The notes under the pieces are model-generated. The model saw only the letters and a program-made list of their open reading frames with translations. It ran no database searches and was not told where the DNA came from. Below are positions 25,040 to 36,570 of a DNA stretch of 64,000 nt, one piece after another. The translations under genes and the position numbers were made by a program. The stretch is from Ophioderma brevispina. Taxonomy: Eukaryota > Echinodermata > Ophiuroidea > Amphilepidida > Ophiodermatidae. How positions within the stretch are numbered: position 1 is the first letter of the stretch; each line of letters begins with the position of its first letter. The DNA lies in NCBI GenBank assembly GCA_023653785.1, contig JAMKCH010022259.1, forward strand, positions 62,001-126,000, written 5' to 3'.

Positions 25040-25340
25040 ACTAGCTAGGAAAGGCCGTCACCAATGGTCTGTCAGTGTGTCTGTCTGACCGCGTCAATTT
25101 TCTCGGAGACCGAGGGCCACACGTTCCTGAAACTTGGTGGGTGGGTGGGTGCCCCTTAACCGAACGAAGACCGAGTTTGTATTGGTTAGTGGATCAAAGG
25201 TCATGAAGGGTCATTCAAGGTCAAATGAGGTCAAATGGTGTATGGACATGAAACTTGGGGGGATTGATTGTTGATGCCGGGTCATTCAAGCCAGGTGATC
25301 GCGACACCAAGGTGATCGCGAAACCCGGGAACCGCCTAGT
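25040..25340. mobile_element. Short ACTAG...CTAGT repeat with GGTCA words
   Basis: This stretch is bounded by ACTAG at 25040 and CTAGT at 25336, with CCCGGGAACCGCCTAGT at the right edge. It contains GGGTGGGTGGGTG and several AAGGTCA words at 25195-25230. The same style of AGGTCA-rich sequence with TGAAACTTGG phrases appears in the element at 38625-39467. It looks like a fragment of a dispersed repeat family. No open frame is meaningful. Confidence 0.4.
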
Positions 25341-26389
25341 ATACCTTAATTCCCTAATTTCATTTGAATCCGATATACCATTGTAACGTGAACAATAATT
25401 GTGAGACAATAGCCATAGGTTACTGTACGAATAACCGTAAACAGTCCGTGTTAATGCTCAGCAAAAGTATTTTGCGGATGATATGAGTACAACCCTTCCA
25501 AGGATACCAAAATTTTAGGTTTGATGGGGTGAGTGGTGGAATCGAGGCCGAGGATCGGGTTGTACCCCTTTATCATTGTCCAGAGAGAGATTAAATAGAT
25601 GAAACATCAAAGCTACAAACACTGCACAATACTTTTTAAGGAAAAAAATGAATTAGGTACTGATTTTAAACAAATATAAAATAAGTTCAATATCATTAAA
25701 TATATAAACATATTTATAAAATCCTTATATTGCCATTAAAATGGAGTTATATAAGTGGTAAACAAAATGAACTGTAAATCACATGACGCTTGTAATTCGC
25801 ACTCTTAACTACCTTCTACGCACTACCTATATGAACTATTTTCACTGTAGCAGTAATTCGATTTTTTTTATTTCACTCGTTCTTGGCACGCTCTTTACCT
25901 GCTCCCGTGTATTTATTTATCATGTTTATCTTCATGATCAGGTGTCAAAGTATGCCATGCGGCAGAAATCTCTTTCAGCGTGTTGGGTATTCGATTTCAA
26001 ATTGTTATTTTTCAGGGAAAAATAGTTGTAAATAGTCTGTTCTTTTTCGACTAACCAATGAGTAATTGGGCGCTTTCAATAGCAGCGCCAAAACAGTAAA
26101 CTTCGTGATTCTGGTCCGAATTTAAATTTGTGCAATGACTATGACGGCATTTACGAACTTAAAAGTGCATGACAGTTTAACAAAAATGTACATATATATT
26201 GCTATTTTATTATACCATCAAAACGCAAGCAGAAAAATAAAAAGCTAACATTGCGTTTGTTTTTAGCATCGCCCTTCTGCCGTAAATTTCCATCAAACCA
26301 GGGCAAGGTTTATAGTCATCATGATAGTGATCTGGTGATGCCACCGCTTTTTGGTCGACATTTGCTAATGTCCTTCACTAGCGTCGAGT
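25341..26389. other. No recognisable feature
   Basis: No gene or repeat that I can support. The stretch is AT-rich from about 25620. Confidence 0.4.
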
Positions 26390-26479
26390 ATTGGACATTT
26401 CGGTAATTACTTCTAATTGTATTTACAAAAAGATGATGTCATACCTGCTTCTTCAGACTCACGGACAAGAGGAAATAGT

Positions 26480-27553
26480 AAAGATGATACGAAACTTGGT
26501 GGTAGAAGAAGTCTGGGTTATGATGGAATTAAATCTGATTTTAGTCAACCACGTTGCTGAGGAAATTTCACTTCCACTTCTCTCTGCATGTATATTGGTA
26601 CTGTTCCCGATGATTTGAAAGTTGCTAAAGTTATTCCTATCTATAAAAAAGACAACCCTAAGCTATTTAGTAATTATAAACCTGTTTTGGTACTGCCGCG
26701 TTTAATAATAAGGTAATAATAATAAATAATAATAATGTGTGTATTTTTAACGCGCGACATATCCACGTAAACGTGCTCAAGGCGCTGTCACTATGAGTTA
26801 CAATATGCTCATCCACCAAGGACACAGTTCAGTGGGTTGTACTTATACATGAATTGACATGAACTGACCTTGTTGTGTGATCTGGATATCATGTATCATA
26901 CCCAAAAAACGAAGTGATGTATTTTCTAAATACACTGGTGAATGAAAGCTACTGAACTGTGCTAAGGGGATTGAGATCTTACTAGCTCATATTGTGTGCG
27001 GCAGCCATGTGAGGCGCTCAGCACATTAGAGAAACCATAATACCAGGACAGATTTATGCCAAGAAGGTAATAGAACGAATAATTTGTACATAAAAAATGT
27101 TATGTTTTTTTAGGTAAAAACAATATTCTATATAAAAGAGCATATGGATTTCGCAACAAATATTGCCCATATATAGCTGTATTAGACATAAAAAAGGCAA
27201 TTGACGATAATAAGTACACTGCCGAAATTTTCATGGATTTATCGAATATAATTATCATTATGGTTTCTGTGGAGTGTCCCATGCATGGTTCTCCAATTAC
27301 TTTTCTATTTGAAAGGTAATTGGAGAACCATACATGTTCTATTTGAGACACTTGCATATTTCACCTGTCTAGTATTACCACTATTTTGTTTATACATTTG
27401 TGTCTTTATATAATTGCAATTCATTAATGAATAGGTGATGCAACGTTACTCAAGTTTTTTGCCTGTTGCATTTCCTCCATCTTTTGCTTTGCTTTTGTGA
27501 TTTTATATACTTGTTTGATGTATTTTTATGGAAATAAACTTGAATTTGGTAGT
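26480..27553 (+). pseudogene. LINE reverse transcriptase remnant, split by a SINE
   Basis: Broken pieces of a non-LTR reverse transcriptase can be followed in order. SLGYDGIKSDFS near 26515 leads, past a stop, to GTVPDDLKVAKVIPIYKKDN near 26600 and NYKPVLVLP near 26680. After an inserted SINE (26719-27063) come ILYKRAYGFRNKYCPYIAVL near 27125, EIFMDLSN near 27225 and, one frame over, HYGFCGVSHAWFSNY near 27255. These match the order of RT motifs 1 to 3. Later domains are missing. The block may end at GGAAATAAACTTGAATTTG (27530-27548), a typical LINE 3' end. There are stops, frameshifts and a local inversion-like palindrome at 27280-27335. Confidence 0.75.
26719..27063 (-). mobile_element. SINE-like insertion with 9-bp target duplication
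   Basis: This 345-base insert is bordered by AAGGTAATA on both sides (26710-26718 and 27064-27072). Read on the minus strand it ends in an ATT-rich tail (TTATTATTATTTATTATT), with CGCGCGTTAAAAATACACAC just before it. It has no clear A and B box, so it may be a SINE that lacks its head or another short retroposon. It separates the NYKPV and ILYKRAYGFR parts of the host LINE, so it entered after the LINE. Confidence 0.7.
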
Positions 27554-27555
27554 TG

Positions 27556-28013
27556 GCGGTAGACTACCAAGGTCTGAGTGTGATACTATGACTCCAAACC
27601 GATTGACATTATCTTTCTCTGCATTCTTTAGTCAAACTAAATTTGTTGCACAAATTATATGATTTTCCATTTGCAAATGTCATGTAAGCAAAATCAAAGA
27701 AGCTGAATAGGTGAGAACTCAGAATTACATATTCCAATGTAAACTTCCCCTGCCATCATTTCTGACTCCCGATTTGTTTACGCTTGTGAAACGACCGACC
27801 TTCCATTTGCATTAAAATCAATTTTCACCCACGCGCTGTTTTTGACAACAATGTATTCTTAAGTATTGCTATAGAATTTCCGATCTCCTTTAGGTCTAAA
27901 GCAGTCAATTAATAACAATTTCACCAATTATGTGTTATTTGCTTTCTTGGCACCATACAATTCACACACACCATGTTTTAGCATGTTCCAAGTTACTGTC
28001 TATGGCTGGTATT
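27556..28013. other. No recognisable feature
   Basis: No gene or repeat that I can support between the LINE 3' end and the hairpin MITE. Confidence 0.4.
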
Positions 28014-28273
28014 CTGAAAGGGAGACTAAATTTAGACTTGGGTTTAAACCAGGGTTAGTCCTACAAGAGGGGACCTTTTTTCTTTTCAAAATACTGTGAA
28101 AGTTAAATGCAACGGGTGAGAAAATTCCTCATGGATGGGCTGTTCCAGCCCATCCATGAGGAATTTTCTCGCCAGTTACAGCGCACTTTTAGAGTATGTT
28201 GTAAGAAAAAAAGTCCCCTCTTGTAGGACTAACCCTGGTTTAAACCCAGGTCTAAGGTTAGTCTCCCTTTCAG
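28014..28273. mobile_element. Near-perfect hairpin MITE, 260 bp
   Basis: The two halves are inverted copies almost end to end. The outer arm CTGAAAGGGAGACTAA pairs with TTAGTCTCCCTTTCAG. The middle arm GGTTTAAACCAGGGTTAGTC pairs with GACTAACCCTGGTTTAAACC. The inner arm GAGAAAATTCCTCATGGATG pairs with CATCCATGAGGAATTTTCTC around a loop of a few bases. One side has a short unpaired segment near 28085 and the other near 28175. No coding capacity is visible, and the open stretch across its right arm is chance. No flanking duplication is evident. Confidence 0.85.
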
Positions 28274-28559
28274 CTGAAACGTGTTTTTTTTATTCTAGCA
28301 TGTCTCTGTCTGTGTGTCCAGTAGAAGCTGGAAAGTGTCGCTTTGATCACGAGCGTTTACCGCACTGTATCAGGGAGAACATAATTACTTTCAATTAACG
28401 CCGATTAACACAATCTGAGTGATATTGTTAAAAGTAACTGATATTAAACATTTATCCTTTAACGGAAATTAGTATTTGAAAATTACATATTACACTTTCA
28501 TCATCAACAATGTTTTTAGTATCAGTATGTAAAATACATATCTTATCTTTTAAGCGTCA

Positions 28560-28905
28560 AAATCACCAACATGGAAATTCAACAGTTTACAAAATGTTAA
28601 AAGCTAGCCCCTACTGGCTGCTAGTATGCCACTGGGTCATTCAAATGTACCTAAGCTGCAACTACTAGCCTACTACAGTGGCGTAGCGTCATAGAAGGTA
28701 ACGAACACTCGAGAGCTATTGTCAGAATCACCAACTTGGGTATTCATAGTAATAGTATGCAGCAGTTTACAAAATGTTAAAAGCTCGCCCCTACTGCCTG
28801 ATGGTATGCCAATGGGTCATTCAACTGTGCCAAAGCTTGCGTTATACTAGCAAGTGCAGTTGCTATGAGAGTGTGGACAGTGGCGTAGAGTCACAGAGAA
28901 TAAGG
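28560..28905 (+). repeat. Tandem duplication, period about 165
   Basis: Unit 1 (from 28560) and unit 2 (from 28725) share AATCACCAAC, CAGTTTACAAAATGTTAAAA, GCCCCTACTG, TATGCCA and TGGGTCATTCAA in order. Each unit also carries AGTGGCGTAG near its end (28677 and 28883). Unit 2 has small insertions. The function is unknown. Confidence 0.75.
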
Positions 28906-28995
28906 GGCACGTCCCCCTATCGAAATCAGAATTTGACCTACAAAGAAAAAATGCAGAAAACAATCCGTTGTCTCCCTAATCAAGCGTCCCAACAG

Positions 28996-29012
28996 CCCCC
29001 CCCCCCCCCCCC
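28996..29012. repeat. Poly-C run of 17
   Basis: An uninterrupted run of 17 C after GTCCCAACAG. It lies about 110 bases after the second AGTGGCGTAG, consistent with a repeat that carries both. Confidence 0.5.
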
Positions 29013-29129
29013 ATCAAATAACTCCCTGCACGTCGCTGACTAACAATGACGGTATACAAAGTATCATACTCTACTCGGAATAAACTCCATTAAAGGTATA
29101 TTTAGAGACTTCATTTAATAATATTGATA

Positions 29130-29190
29130 ATAATTATAATGGATTGCATTTATACGGCGCTCTACAAAGAATACAGCGCCTTATAGAAAA
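29130..29190 (-). mobile_element. SINE 3'-end fragment
   Basis: Read on the minus strand, TAGAGCGCCGTATAAATGC resembles the 3' end of the SINE at 46814-47093, TAAAGCGCTATATAAATAC, followed by a short AT-rich tail. Only the last part of the element remains. Confidence 0.45.
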
Positions 29191-29491
29191 TACTTAAAAT
29201 ACAAAATTAAATATGAAATACAGCATAATACAGATTACTAATAATTCCAAATTAAAAGGGGTCGCTTAAAAAAGCTGAAAAATGAAATGTGAAATTGCAA
29301 AAATCAACCCGTTGTCTCGGTAATATAAAACTAATATTCATAATCGTATAAATAGAAATGTAAATGATTATCATTTTATAAAAACGAATCACTTTGGCTG
29401 CTAAGGGCCCGGTGAGGACATCGAGTCACAATGTTTGGAACACACTACTTCATGACATATAATATGCAATCAATCTCAGGTAATTCATATT

Positions 29492-30366
29492 AGCAGGGGA
29501 CTGTAATGAAAGAGCGTGCACTTCCGGATAAAATTGTAAATGTTTGCACACAAGTACTTTAGGCAGTGATAATCCATAAAATTGATGGAAGCACTTGTCA
29601 ACCCCCCTTAATGGCCCCAAGCTTGGGGTTCAAGGTTATACGGGGGTCAAAAATTTAAAATGTTCTGAATGTGTTAAAAAGCACACCATGGTGTTTGTCT
29701 GGTTACAAGGATTGCAAAAAGGTATTGTTTACACTATCTATGACTTATAGTTCCGGAGTTACGGGGTAAAAATGGTGAAAAAGTCAATTTCGGTGTGTAC
29801 ATGGGTCAAAAGTAAAAAGTCGTTTTGATTCAGTTAATATGTGGTGCAAGTGCAAATTGTTTCCCTATCTTAAAGGATTGAAATAAGGAATAGCTTGCCT
29901 TATCTGTTATGCTTAGTTTTCACGTTATCCAACAAAATAGGTCACAGGTCAATAGAATCCAATAGCTGCCAATAGATGTTGACTTTATTCGCCATTTTGG
30001 TTAATTTGAACCACATTTTACAAAAATTGGAGCAACCTTTAATTTTTGACCCCCTGTACAAACCAAAATTGACTTTTTTACCATTTTTACAGTTTTTACC
30101 CCATAATTCCAAAACTATAAGTCACAGGGAGTATAAACTATACCTTTTTGGAATCCTTGTAACCAGACAAACATCATTGTGTGCTTTTCAACACAATCAA
30201 AACATTTTTAAAAATCTTACCCCTGTGTAACATTGAAATCCATGCTGGGGGCCGTGAAAGGTGTGTGGCAAGTGCTTCCATCAATTTTTTTTATTATCAA
30301 TGTATAAATTACTTGTATACCAAATTTGCACACTCACATAAGATCTGTGCACTACAGTCCCCCACT
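29492..30366. mobile_element. Long palindromic foldback element, copy 2
   Basis: A second copy of the 16798-17758 element in the same orientation, about 875 bases. It starts AGCAGGGGACTGTAATG and ends CAGTCCCCCACT. The arms pair over most of the length: TTGATGGAAGCACTTG pairs with CAAGTGCTTCCATCAA, AAAAAGCACACCATGG with the right-hand TGTGTGCTTTTCAACAC, and CTTATAGTTCCGGAGTTAC with the right-hand AATTCCAAAACTATAAG. The shared middle (TAAAGGATTGAAATAAGGAA) matches copy 1. A small deletion relative to copy 1 lies near 30005. Open frames in this stretch have no meaning. Confidence 0.85.
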
Positions 30367-31189
30367 ATATCTCATCTCCTGAATCATTTCATAATTTTAA
30401 ATAGTTGATATAGATTTTAAAAAGATTTGATATGGGGGCATGTATTTTAGTCTGCTTGTTTTTAAGTTCATATAAAATGTTTTTTGGGTATTACAGTTGG
30501 AATAATAAATTATGTTGTTATGTTGCTTTTTTGTAACATTTTGTTTCAGATTGACCTCTTTGTCTTCTCCTCCATATCTGTTATTTATATTATTCTCTTG
30601 TATCTTGTAACTTTAATGATCATATGGAAATATCTGATGATGAATGATCACAGGAGTTTAAACTAGCCATTTCAGAATAACAATCATACCATTTGAACTT
30701 TTATCTAGTTCTGTGGTGGTACTTATCCATAACAATTTATCAATATCTTTTTCTCGGGTGCTACTCTGAAGTCATACTCCTGTAGTTTACGCATTGGTTG
30801 TAGGCATGTACGGCCCCGATTTCCGAACTTGGGGGTTTGGCGACTTTTTGTCTCTCAAGTTATAGCTTTTCAGGCAAAGGTTTTCCCGCTAAAAGGAGAC
30901 CTTAAGAACCCTTACTATGTTTTTAACTGTGATGCCTAAGGCCGCGGCTCTCCTCCTTTTTCAAACATTTATATGCATGTGCAATATTTTTAAACATGAC
31001 TATATAACGAAGATTCCAAGATTAGAGGACTAGAGAGAAGATGACGTGAATTTGGTCACTTCAATCCCAAGAATTTCAACATAAAGGGGTTTAAACCTAC
31101 CTCAAAGAACCTGCCTATTTTTTCGTATTATGTGTGATTATGTAATAATCACACAAAGAATACTTCCTCTTCCAGGTTTGGTGCAAACT
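30367..31189. other. No recognisable feature
   Basis: AT-rich sequence with a hydrophobic-looking open stretch at 30484-30666 (TTG start, Ile/Leu-rich), which is what AT-rich random DNA encodes. Nothing here is supported as a gene. Confidence 0.4.
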
Positions 31190-32570
31190 TCAAAGGCTGA
31201 AGGCTATACAAGTTTGGGTGAGAATGATGCTTGCAATGCTCCATAAGACTAGTTAAGTCCCGCTTTGAAGGTGTCAAATGAAGAGGCTTGGATAATGTGT
31301 TCCGGAAAGTCTATTCCATTTTATCTCTAGCAGTATGTGGGAAGAATAAATTTCTGTGATAATCTCTGGTTGGACGTGAAATGAAGACATCTTAAGAGTT
31401 CTCAGTGGGCAAGTTGGAGACGTGAAGCCTTTAGACGCCAGATATTTATCATTGATTTCAATGTACCAATTCCACTTGAAGTCGCTGGTATTAACTACTT
31501 CAAGATACTTATCCTGGTCCATATGTTTTTAATTGGTGACCGTGTAGGTGCAAGGATCACGCAAAAAATTTTGCCAGAGTATCACCAAGATCTCTTTGGA
31601 GTAACTCAGCATCATTTTCATGGTCATATAAATCATGGTGTAATCGGCAAACAATGTCACTTGTAGAAGAGAAACAGACAATGCCCAAATACTGAACCTT
31701 GAGGCACACCTGACATAACTGGAATGCTGGATGAGTTTACTCCGTCAACAACCACTGATTGGGATCTGTCATGCAGAAAATCTTGGATCCATCTGTTTGC
31801 CTTGCCATCAATGCCATACCAACAAAGCTTTTCATTGATTTATTTATTAGAATTTAGAGGACCGAGCCCTTAGAGGTATTCCCAACGGTGACTAACCGCT
31901 AGGGGTATCCCTCGAATCTGACCAGGACGGCTTGGGCCAATCAGGGGTTACCACCCTACTCTTCTCGAAACTGACTGTGATATACATGTACAGGTATGAC
32001 TCTCTGTACAAGGGACCGACGGCTTAACGTCCCCTCCGAAGGACGGGATATTCTCGTGGTCCATTTGCCCAAGTCCAAATGAACCACGGGGAGAGCAGAA
32101 CTCTAGTTTTAATCAATAGTTCTTATACAAATTAAATCCAGAATTTAGTACCCGATTAAATCCCAGTTAATGACCTCCTGCACCAAATGCGAATATCCTA
32201 ACCAGTGGGCCACGCTTTCCCATTAAACAAGTGGTGACCAACGAGTCTATGGTGACCAAACTTATCAGAAGCTTTGGAGAAATCAAGCAGGCACACGTCA
32301 GTATTCTAAAAGCAAGATCTTTGCGGAAGTAATGTTGAAGACTATTCGGGATGTTACGTTGATTTGCATGGGTGATGATGTGGCTACACAAGATAATGTC
32401 CATGAGATTGGATGCTATACAGGTCAGACTTGTTAGACGGTAATTTGCCCGCTTATACCTTTGCCCTTTTTAAATATGGGAGTTATGTTTGAGTGTTTCC
32501 AGTCTACAGGTACAGACCCCTCAAGCAAAGATTTCCTAAAGATTGTGGTAGTATTGACTTACACAGCAAA
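31190..32570 (-). pseudogene. LINE reverse transcriptase remnant, split by a SINE
   Basis: Read on the minus strand from 32570, pieces of a non-LTR reverse transcriptase appear in order across several frames. First comes an N-terminal LEGSVPVDWKHSNITPIFKK, then LLDFS-like and GHH-like pieces near 32250. After a SINE (31848-32222) follow WYGIDGKANRWIQDFL, SVVVDGVNSSSIPVMSGVPQ, GSVFGHCLF, and the active-site region as LFADYTMIY near 31640. The usual second catalytic Asp of the FADD motif is a Tyr here. Then come QDKYLEVVNTSDFKWN (31490) and, in another frame, a C-terminal PEHIIQASSFDTFKAGL (about 31280). Many stops and shifts make this a dead copy. Confidence 0.8.
31848..32222 (-). mobile_element. 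tRNA-derived SINE inserted in a LINE
   Basis: On the minus strand the head contains GTGGCCCACTGGTTAGGATA, which resembles a polymerase III A box, then a weak B-box region (AGGTCATTAACTGGG). The body has GACGTTAAGCCGTCGGTCCC, the GGTGGTAACCCCTGATTGG segment and TTCGAGGGATACCCC. It ends GGTCCTCTAAATTCTAATAA, the same end as the copy at 2280-2452. AATGGGAAAGC before the head and AATGAAAAGC after the tail may be the target duplication. It interrupts the LINE between its GHH-like segment and its NEKLCWYGID segment. Confidence 0.75.
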
Positions 32571-33697
32571 TTGTGGGTCTTGTCTTGAAGGGAGGAAAGA
32601 TATACGCCTTTAAATTCAACATTTTATGACACGAAAAGAGTAACTTTTTAATTACAATTTCATATCATAGAACGCACGATTTCATTTTACTGAAAACAAT
32701 GTCTATTGGCCAACACCAATTGTGTAAGAAATCCGTGTAAAAATCAATAAAAAAGTAAATACATGAAGATTCTTTGGTTGTGTATATAACTTGTAATTGT
32801 GTATATGTAGGGGACGTCGTTGCGTCTGCACTTCTGATGGATTGACCAATGAATCGTTGTATTTAAAGAGCAAGTGTATTCAGTATGTTGTGTAGACCTA
32901 GAACTGAAACTCGCTGGTCAGGATATTGGACTGCACGTTTTGTGGAAATAGCTTAATGAAATCAACAAATAGTTGTAGCTCAACAAAATTTGCAAGTGTT
33001 CATCATGCGAATGGCAATCCTTTGCATGGTCACCATTTCCGACGAAACAATGTCCTTGAAAAACAGCTATCATAATCCAACGTCTGGCTGTAGCGATTGG
33101 AATCTTAGATCAGAAATACAATGGACTCCAGGTAGTCTCACTAGGATTGCATGGTATTTAGGATATCAAAACCTGATATATGAGTGTTACAGTGCAATTG
33201 GTTTCGGCATCCTTTTAAGATTATATACATCATCACTTCATGTCAGAGGTATGTTCAATAGGTATTATGGAATGAGTGCAGTTTCAAACAGAACATTAAT
33301 GAAATAAATGTTGTTATAAGCTGAAAATGGGTGCAACATGAGGTGATTGTCATCAGACTCAAGTACTATGGGTCTATTCAAATTCAACGAGAGAACATTA
33401 CTTAAATATGACTAAAACTCTAGTTCCAACGATTGCTGAAATCCATGTGCGTGGAATTAAGAGGTACTTTACTTCAGCAATGAATTTTTGATATTTATTT
33501 CGAGTACATGTCTGAGCTTGGGAAATACCATTATTATATGCAGACACAGTAGCAAAATTGTGTAATTTGCGTAGCGCCATTTTACAGAGGGTCAGATGAT
33601 ATTTTCAGAATCATGTTTCCTCCAGGTCGCAACCACAGACGCAGATCCTACAAGCACTGAGCATGCTGAGATTGGGATTGCCCAAAGCAACAGCAGG
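32571..33697. other. No recognisable gene
   Basis: A 105-codon open stretch at 32990-33307 starts with TTG, not ATG. Its product shows no domain I recognise and no splice-site pair frames it clearly. Nothing else is supported. Confidence 0.35.
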
Positions 33698-33765
33698 ACA
33701 GAATTGGGATGGTCAGGGGTTTTCACTCTACTCTTTTCGAAATTGATTGTTATGGTGTGTCGTCT
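33698..33765 (-). mobile_element. SINE-like fragment
   Basis: GGTCAGGGGTTTTCACTCTA with TCTTTTCGAAATTGATTGT matches, on the same strand, the central part of the SINE at 31848-32222 (AATCAGGGGTTACCACCCTA with TCTTCTCGAAACTGACTGT). Head and tail are not recognisable. Confidence 0.5.
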
Positions 33766-33954
33766 TTTCACAAAATCAGTCAAATTCAGGATTGTCTTAT
33801 TGTAATAATATCCTAAAATTTGTGATTTAAATATATTGTTATTTATGTACGTAACATGTGAAAAGAACCCTAAAAGGGACCCCGTTTGTGTACTTGAACT
33901 GAAGAACAAATGGGATTCCCAGTTCTATTTTTGACAAAGATAGCCGTACTTCGA

Positions 33955-34730
33955 CCCAGTAGCAAAGGAGTGACTTCTTGAGCTGTACAATTGCTGCCTT
34001 ATTTCCCAGAGGTTACCAAAGATCTGGAGGAAAGCACATGTTATGGCACGTGGGAAAGATCCATCTAATCCCAAGAGCTATCGACCAATATCACTCCTCG
34101 GCCATACTTTCAAACTCTTTGAACGTCTCCTGCTCAATCGTATCGCACCTGTGATAGACAAACATCTCATACCAGATTAAACAGGTTTCCGGCGAGGTAA
34201 ATCAACAGGATGGTTTCGAGAAGGGTTAAGTAACCGGAGTCGTGTTCGATGCCCACTCCATAAGATTTTGGAACGCACCAAGGACATCCGCCTGACTCAG
34301 CTCATCAAAGGATTGATTGCAAACAGGATGTTCTTTGTCCAGTTAGGAGTGAAGAAGAGCCGACTATTATAAGGGAGCGTGCTCGCACCTCTCCTGTTCA
34401 ACATCTTTATCAAAGACCAACCTAGTAGTACAGGAACTGTCGTTTTATCTATGCAGACGATCCGCGCACAGGATGCAGACTTCACAGTTGTTGAAGCTTT
34501 GCATGACCTCACTCCTTATTAGAAAATCATCCAAGACACAGGTGTGTGCTTTCCATCTAGCAACTGTGAAGCCAAAAGTCAGCTTAACTTGGTCTGGAAC
34601 ACCCCTGGAGGACTGTGATAACCCTGTATACATATAGAGTTACTTTGAGCACCACTCTTTCCTATAAGACCCAAATTTAAGAAGGCGAAGAGTAAAGTAT
34701 ATATGTTCACGAAATAACATCTTAAACAAT
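33955..34730 (+). pseudogene. LINE A reverse transcriptase, left part
   Basis: This is the 5' part of a LINE later cut by another LINE. Translated pieces in order are LLELYNCCLISQRLPKIW near 33975, KDPSNPKSYRPISLLGHTFK near 34067, LFERLLLNRIAPVIDKHLIP, then after an in-frame stop TGFRRGKSTG. After a shift come TQLIKGLIANRMFFVQLGVK and GSVLAPLLFNIF near 34375, and the active-site YADD at 34450-34461, which is intact. LTWSGTPLEDCDNPVYI (about 34590) and a final RNNIL-like piece follow before the break at 34730. The motif order is that of a non-LTR reverse transcriptase (RT2 to RT7). Several stops and shifts make it inactive. It resumes at 36571. Confidence 0.85.
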
Positions 34731-36570
34731 GAATTCTCCAAAATTTCATGGCTTACAGTTAACCATAGAAAGAGTGATGCTATATGGATTGGTTCTTTAA
34801 AGAACAACACGCATAAGGTGGGCAAGGTAAATTGGAAATTGCACCCAGAAAATAATTTTAAAATTCTTGGTGTCACCTTTTCACCAAATATTCCTATCGC
34901 TAATATTCCATGTAATTGGGATGAAAAGATGAAAAAGATAGAATGCTCCATTCGTGCGTGGAAAATGCGTGGTTTTATATCCATGTTGGTAGAAACCTGA
35001 TTGTGAAAACTTTGTTGCTTCACAGCTCCTCACTATATTGGTTCTATAATTTTCCTGATAATATTCTGAGACGCTCATACTCTGTTTTTCAAGTTTTGTT
35101 TTTGGAACAGCTTAAGGCGGTCAAAACTTAAAACAGTGGTTGCCTGATTATGACAGAGGTGGTATTAATATGTTCCATATCACAATGTACTGATTCCTTA
35201 AACATGTCTTGATCAAGAAACCATTCTTCCATAGTGCATGTTGGAAAATATTCCTCTTTTCACATCAACAAACTTGGCATGGGGTTAATGTTTTGTTAAC
35301 TGTAATTGGTACAGTTGATCAGTTCAATCCTATTGCATAATATTAATTAGAAGTTTTCCTAGCTTCTATTACAACTTGTTAAACTGTTTCAACACAAAAC
35401 AAGTATTTGGGTGTAACAGTAAATTTTCACTATATTAATCAAATCATGTTAAAAAAAATGGGATAAGCTACCAAAACCCTTTTCTTTAGGGATGGGTCCA
35501 AGTCAGGTTTTTATTTTCATTGTGATCTGTTTGATGAAAATGCCTTTTTTACTCGCTCGATAATATCAGCGCCGCTTAAAACAATCAAAATGTCGTTTCT
35601 TATTGATTAACTTTATCATTTTCACTGCGCTTTCCCACATGATTGAAAACTGCTCATATCATTAATGCGACGAAATTAACAGTAGAATTGTCTTTAACAC
35701 ATCCCTATTGAATTATTCAACAAAGGGTGTTTTAAAAACTTGCTATGATTGATAATCTCTATGTTCCACCGCCGACTTGTGAAAATTATTGGTTAAGGAA
35801 ATTTCCTAATTACATTTTTTCGATTGGAAGAGTATTTGGCTCACTATTCCTCATTGTAACTGATGAACCGAGAATAATTTCACTAAATTGGAAAATTCTT
35901 CACATATTTATCCCACTAAGCTCTTGCTACACAAAATGGATAAAGAACCTACCAGTATCTGTTACCCTTGCAATGTTGTTGATCACATGATCATTTCTTT
36001 TTTTGAATGAAGGGAAGATAAAACGATTTGTGATACGCCATTTATATTATTGGGCGTAAATGTAAGGTGGCAAAAACTTTCACTTTATCGGTTGAAGATT
36101 TGATTTTGTGTATCTTGCGTGCAATTTAGTAGTACCCAATGATTGAAGTTAATTAATTATATCAATTGGTGTTGGCAGATGTCATCATTAAATGCAAATA
36201 TGGGGATTCACCCGAACCTGATATTTCTCTTCGACCGGGAACTTTGCTTGCGGGGTATGGGCGTGGCTGATTGACGGCCATTAATTCTTGTCGTTCTTTT
36301 GCATGTCTGGTTTCTCTCGATGTTTGAGGTACTAGTCGGGTGATTTCCATATCTCCATACTTCTATTCCACGTATGTGTATGCACATGGGCATACCCAGG
36401 TGTGGTAGTGATTTGGAAGTGCACTTTGTTTTTGGGTGATGAAGTACACTTCTTGTAATACTCTCTGGGGACGTATACTTCTATATTATTTGCCTTTTTC
36501 CATGTAATGTTGTTTCCTTTGTATTTTTGATGTATTTTTAATATGGCAATAATAAATAGAATAAAAAAAA
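34731..36570 (+). pseudogene. LINE B, 5'-truncated, inserted in LINE A
   Basis: A second LINE begins inside the reverse transcriptase with WLTVNHRKSDAIWIGSLKNN (about 34743) and continues with WKLHPENNFKILGVTFSP and KMKKIECSIRAWKMRG. After a shift comes IVKTLLLHSSSLYWFYNFPD. Further along are GGINMFHITMY-like and WHGVNVL-like pieces near 35160-35300 and a C-terminal Cys-His knuckle, ICYPCNVVDHM, near 35956. It ends in ATAAATAGAATAAAAAAAA (36552-36570). It is bordered by ATCTTAAACAA on the left and ATCTTGAACAA on the right, the presumed target duplication. The structure fits target-primed insertion of a truncated copy. Confidence 0.8.
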
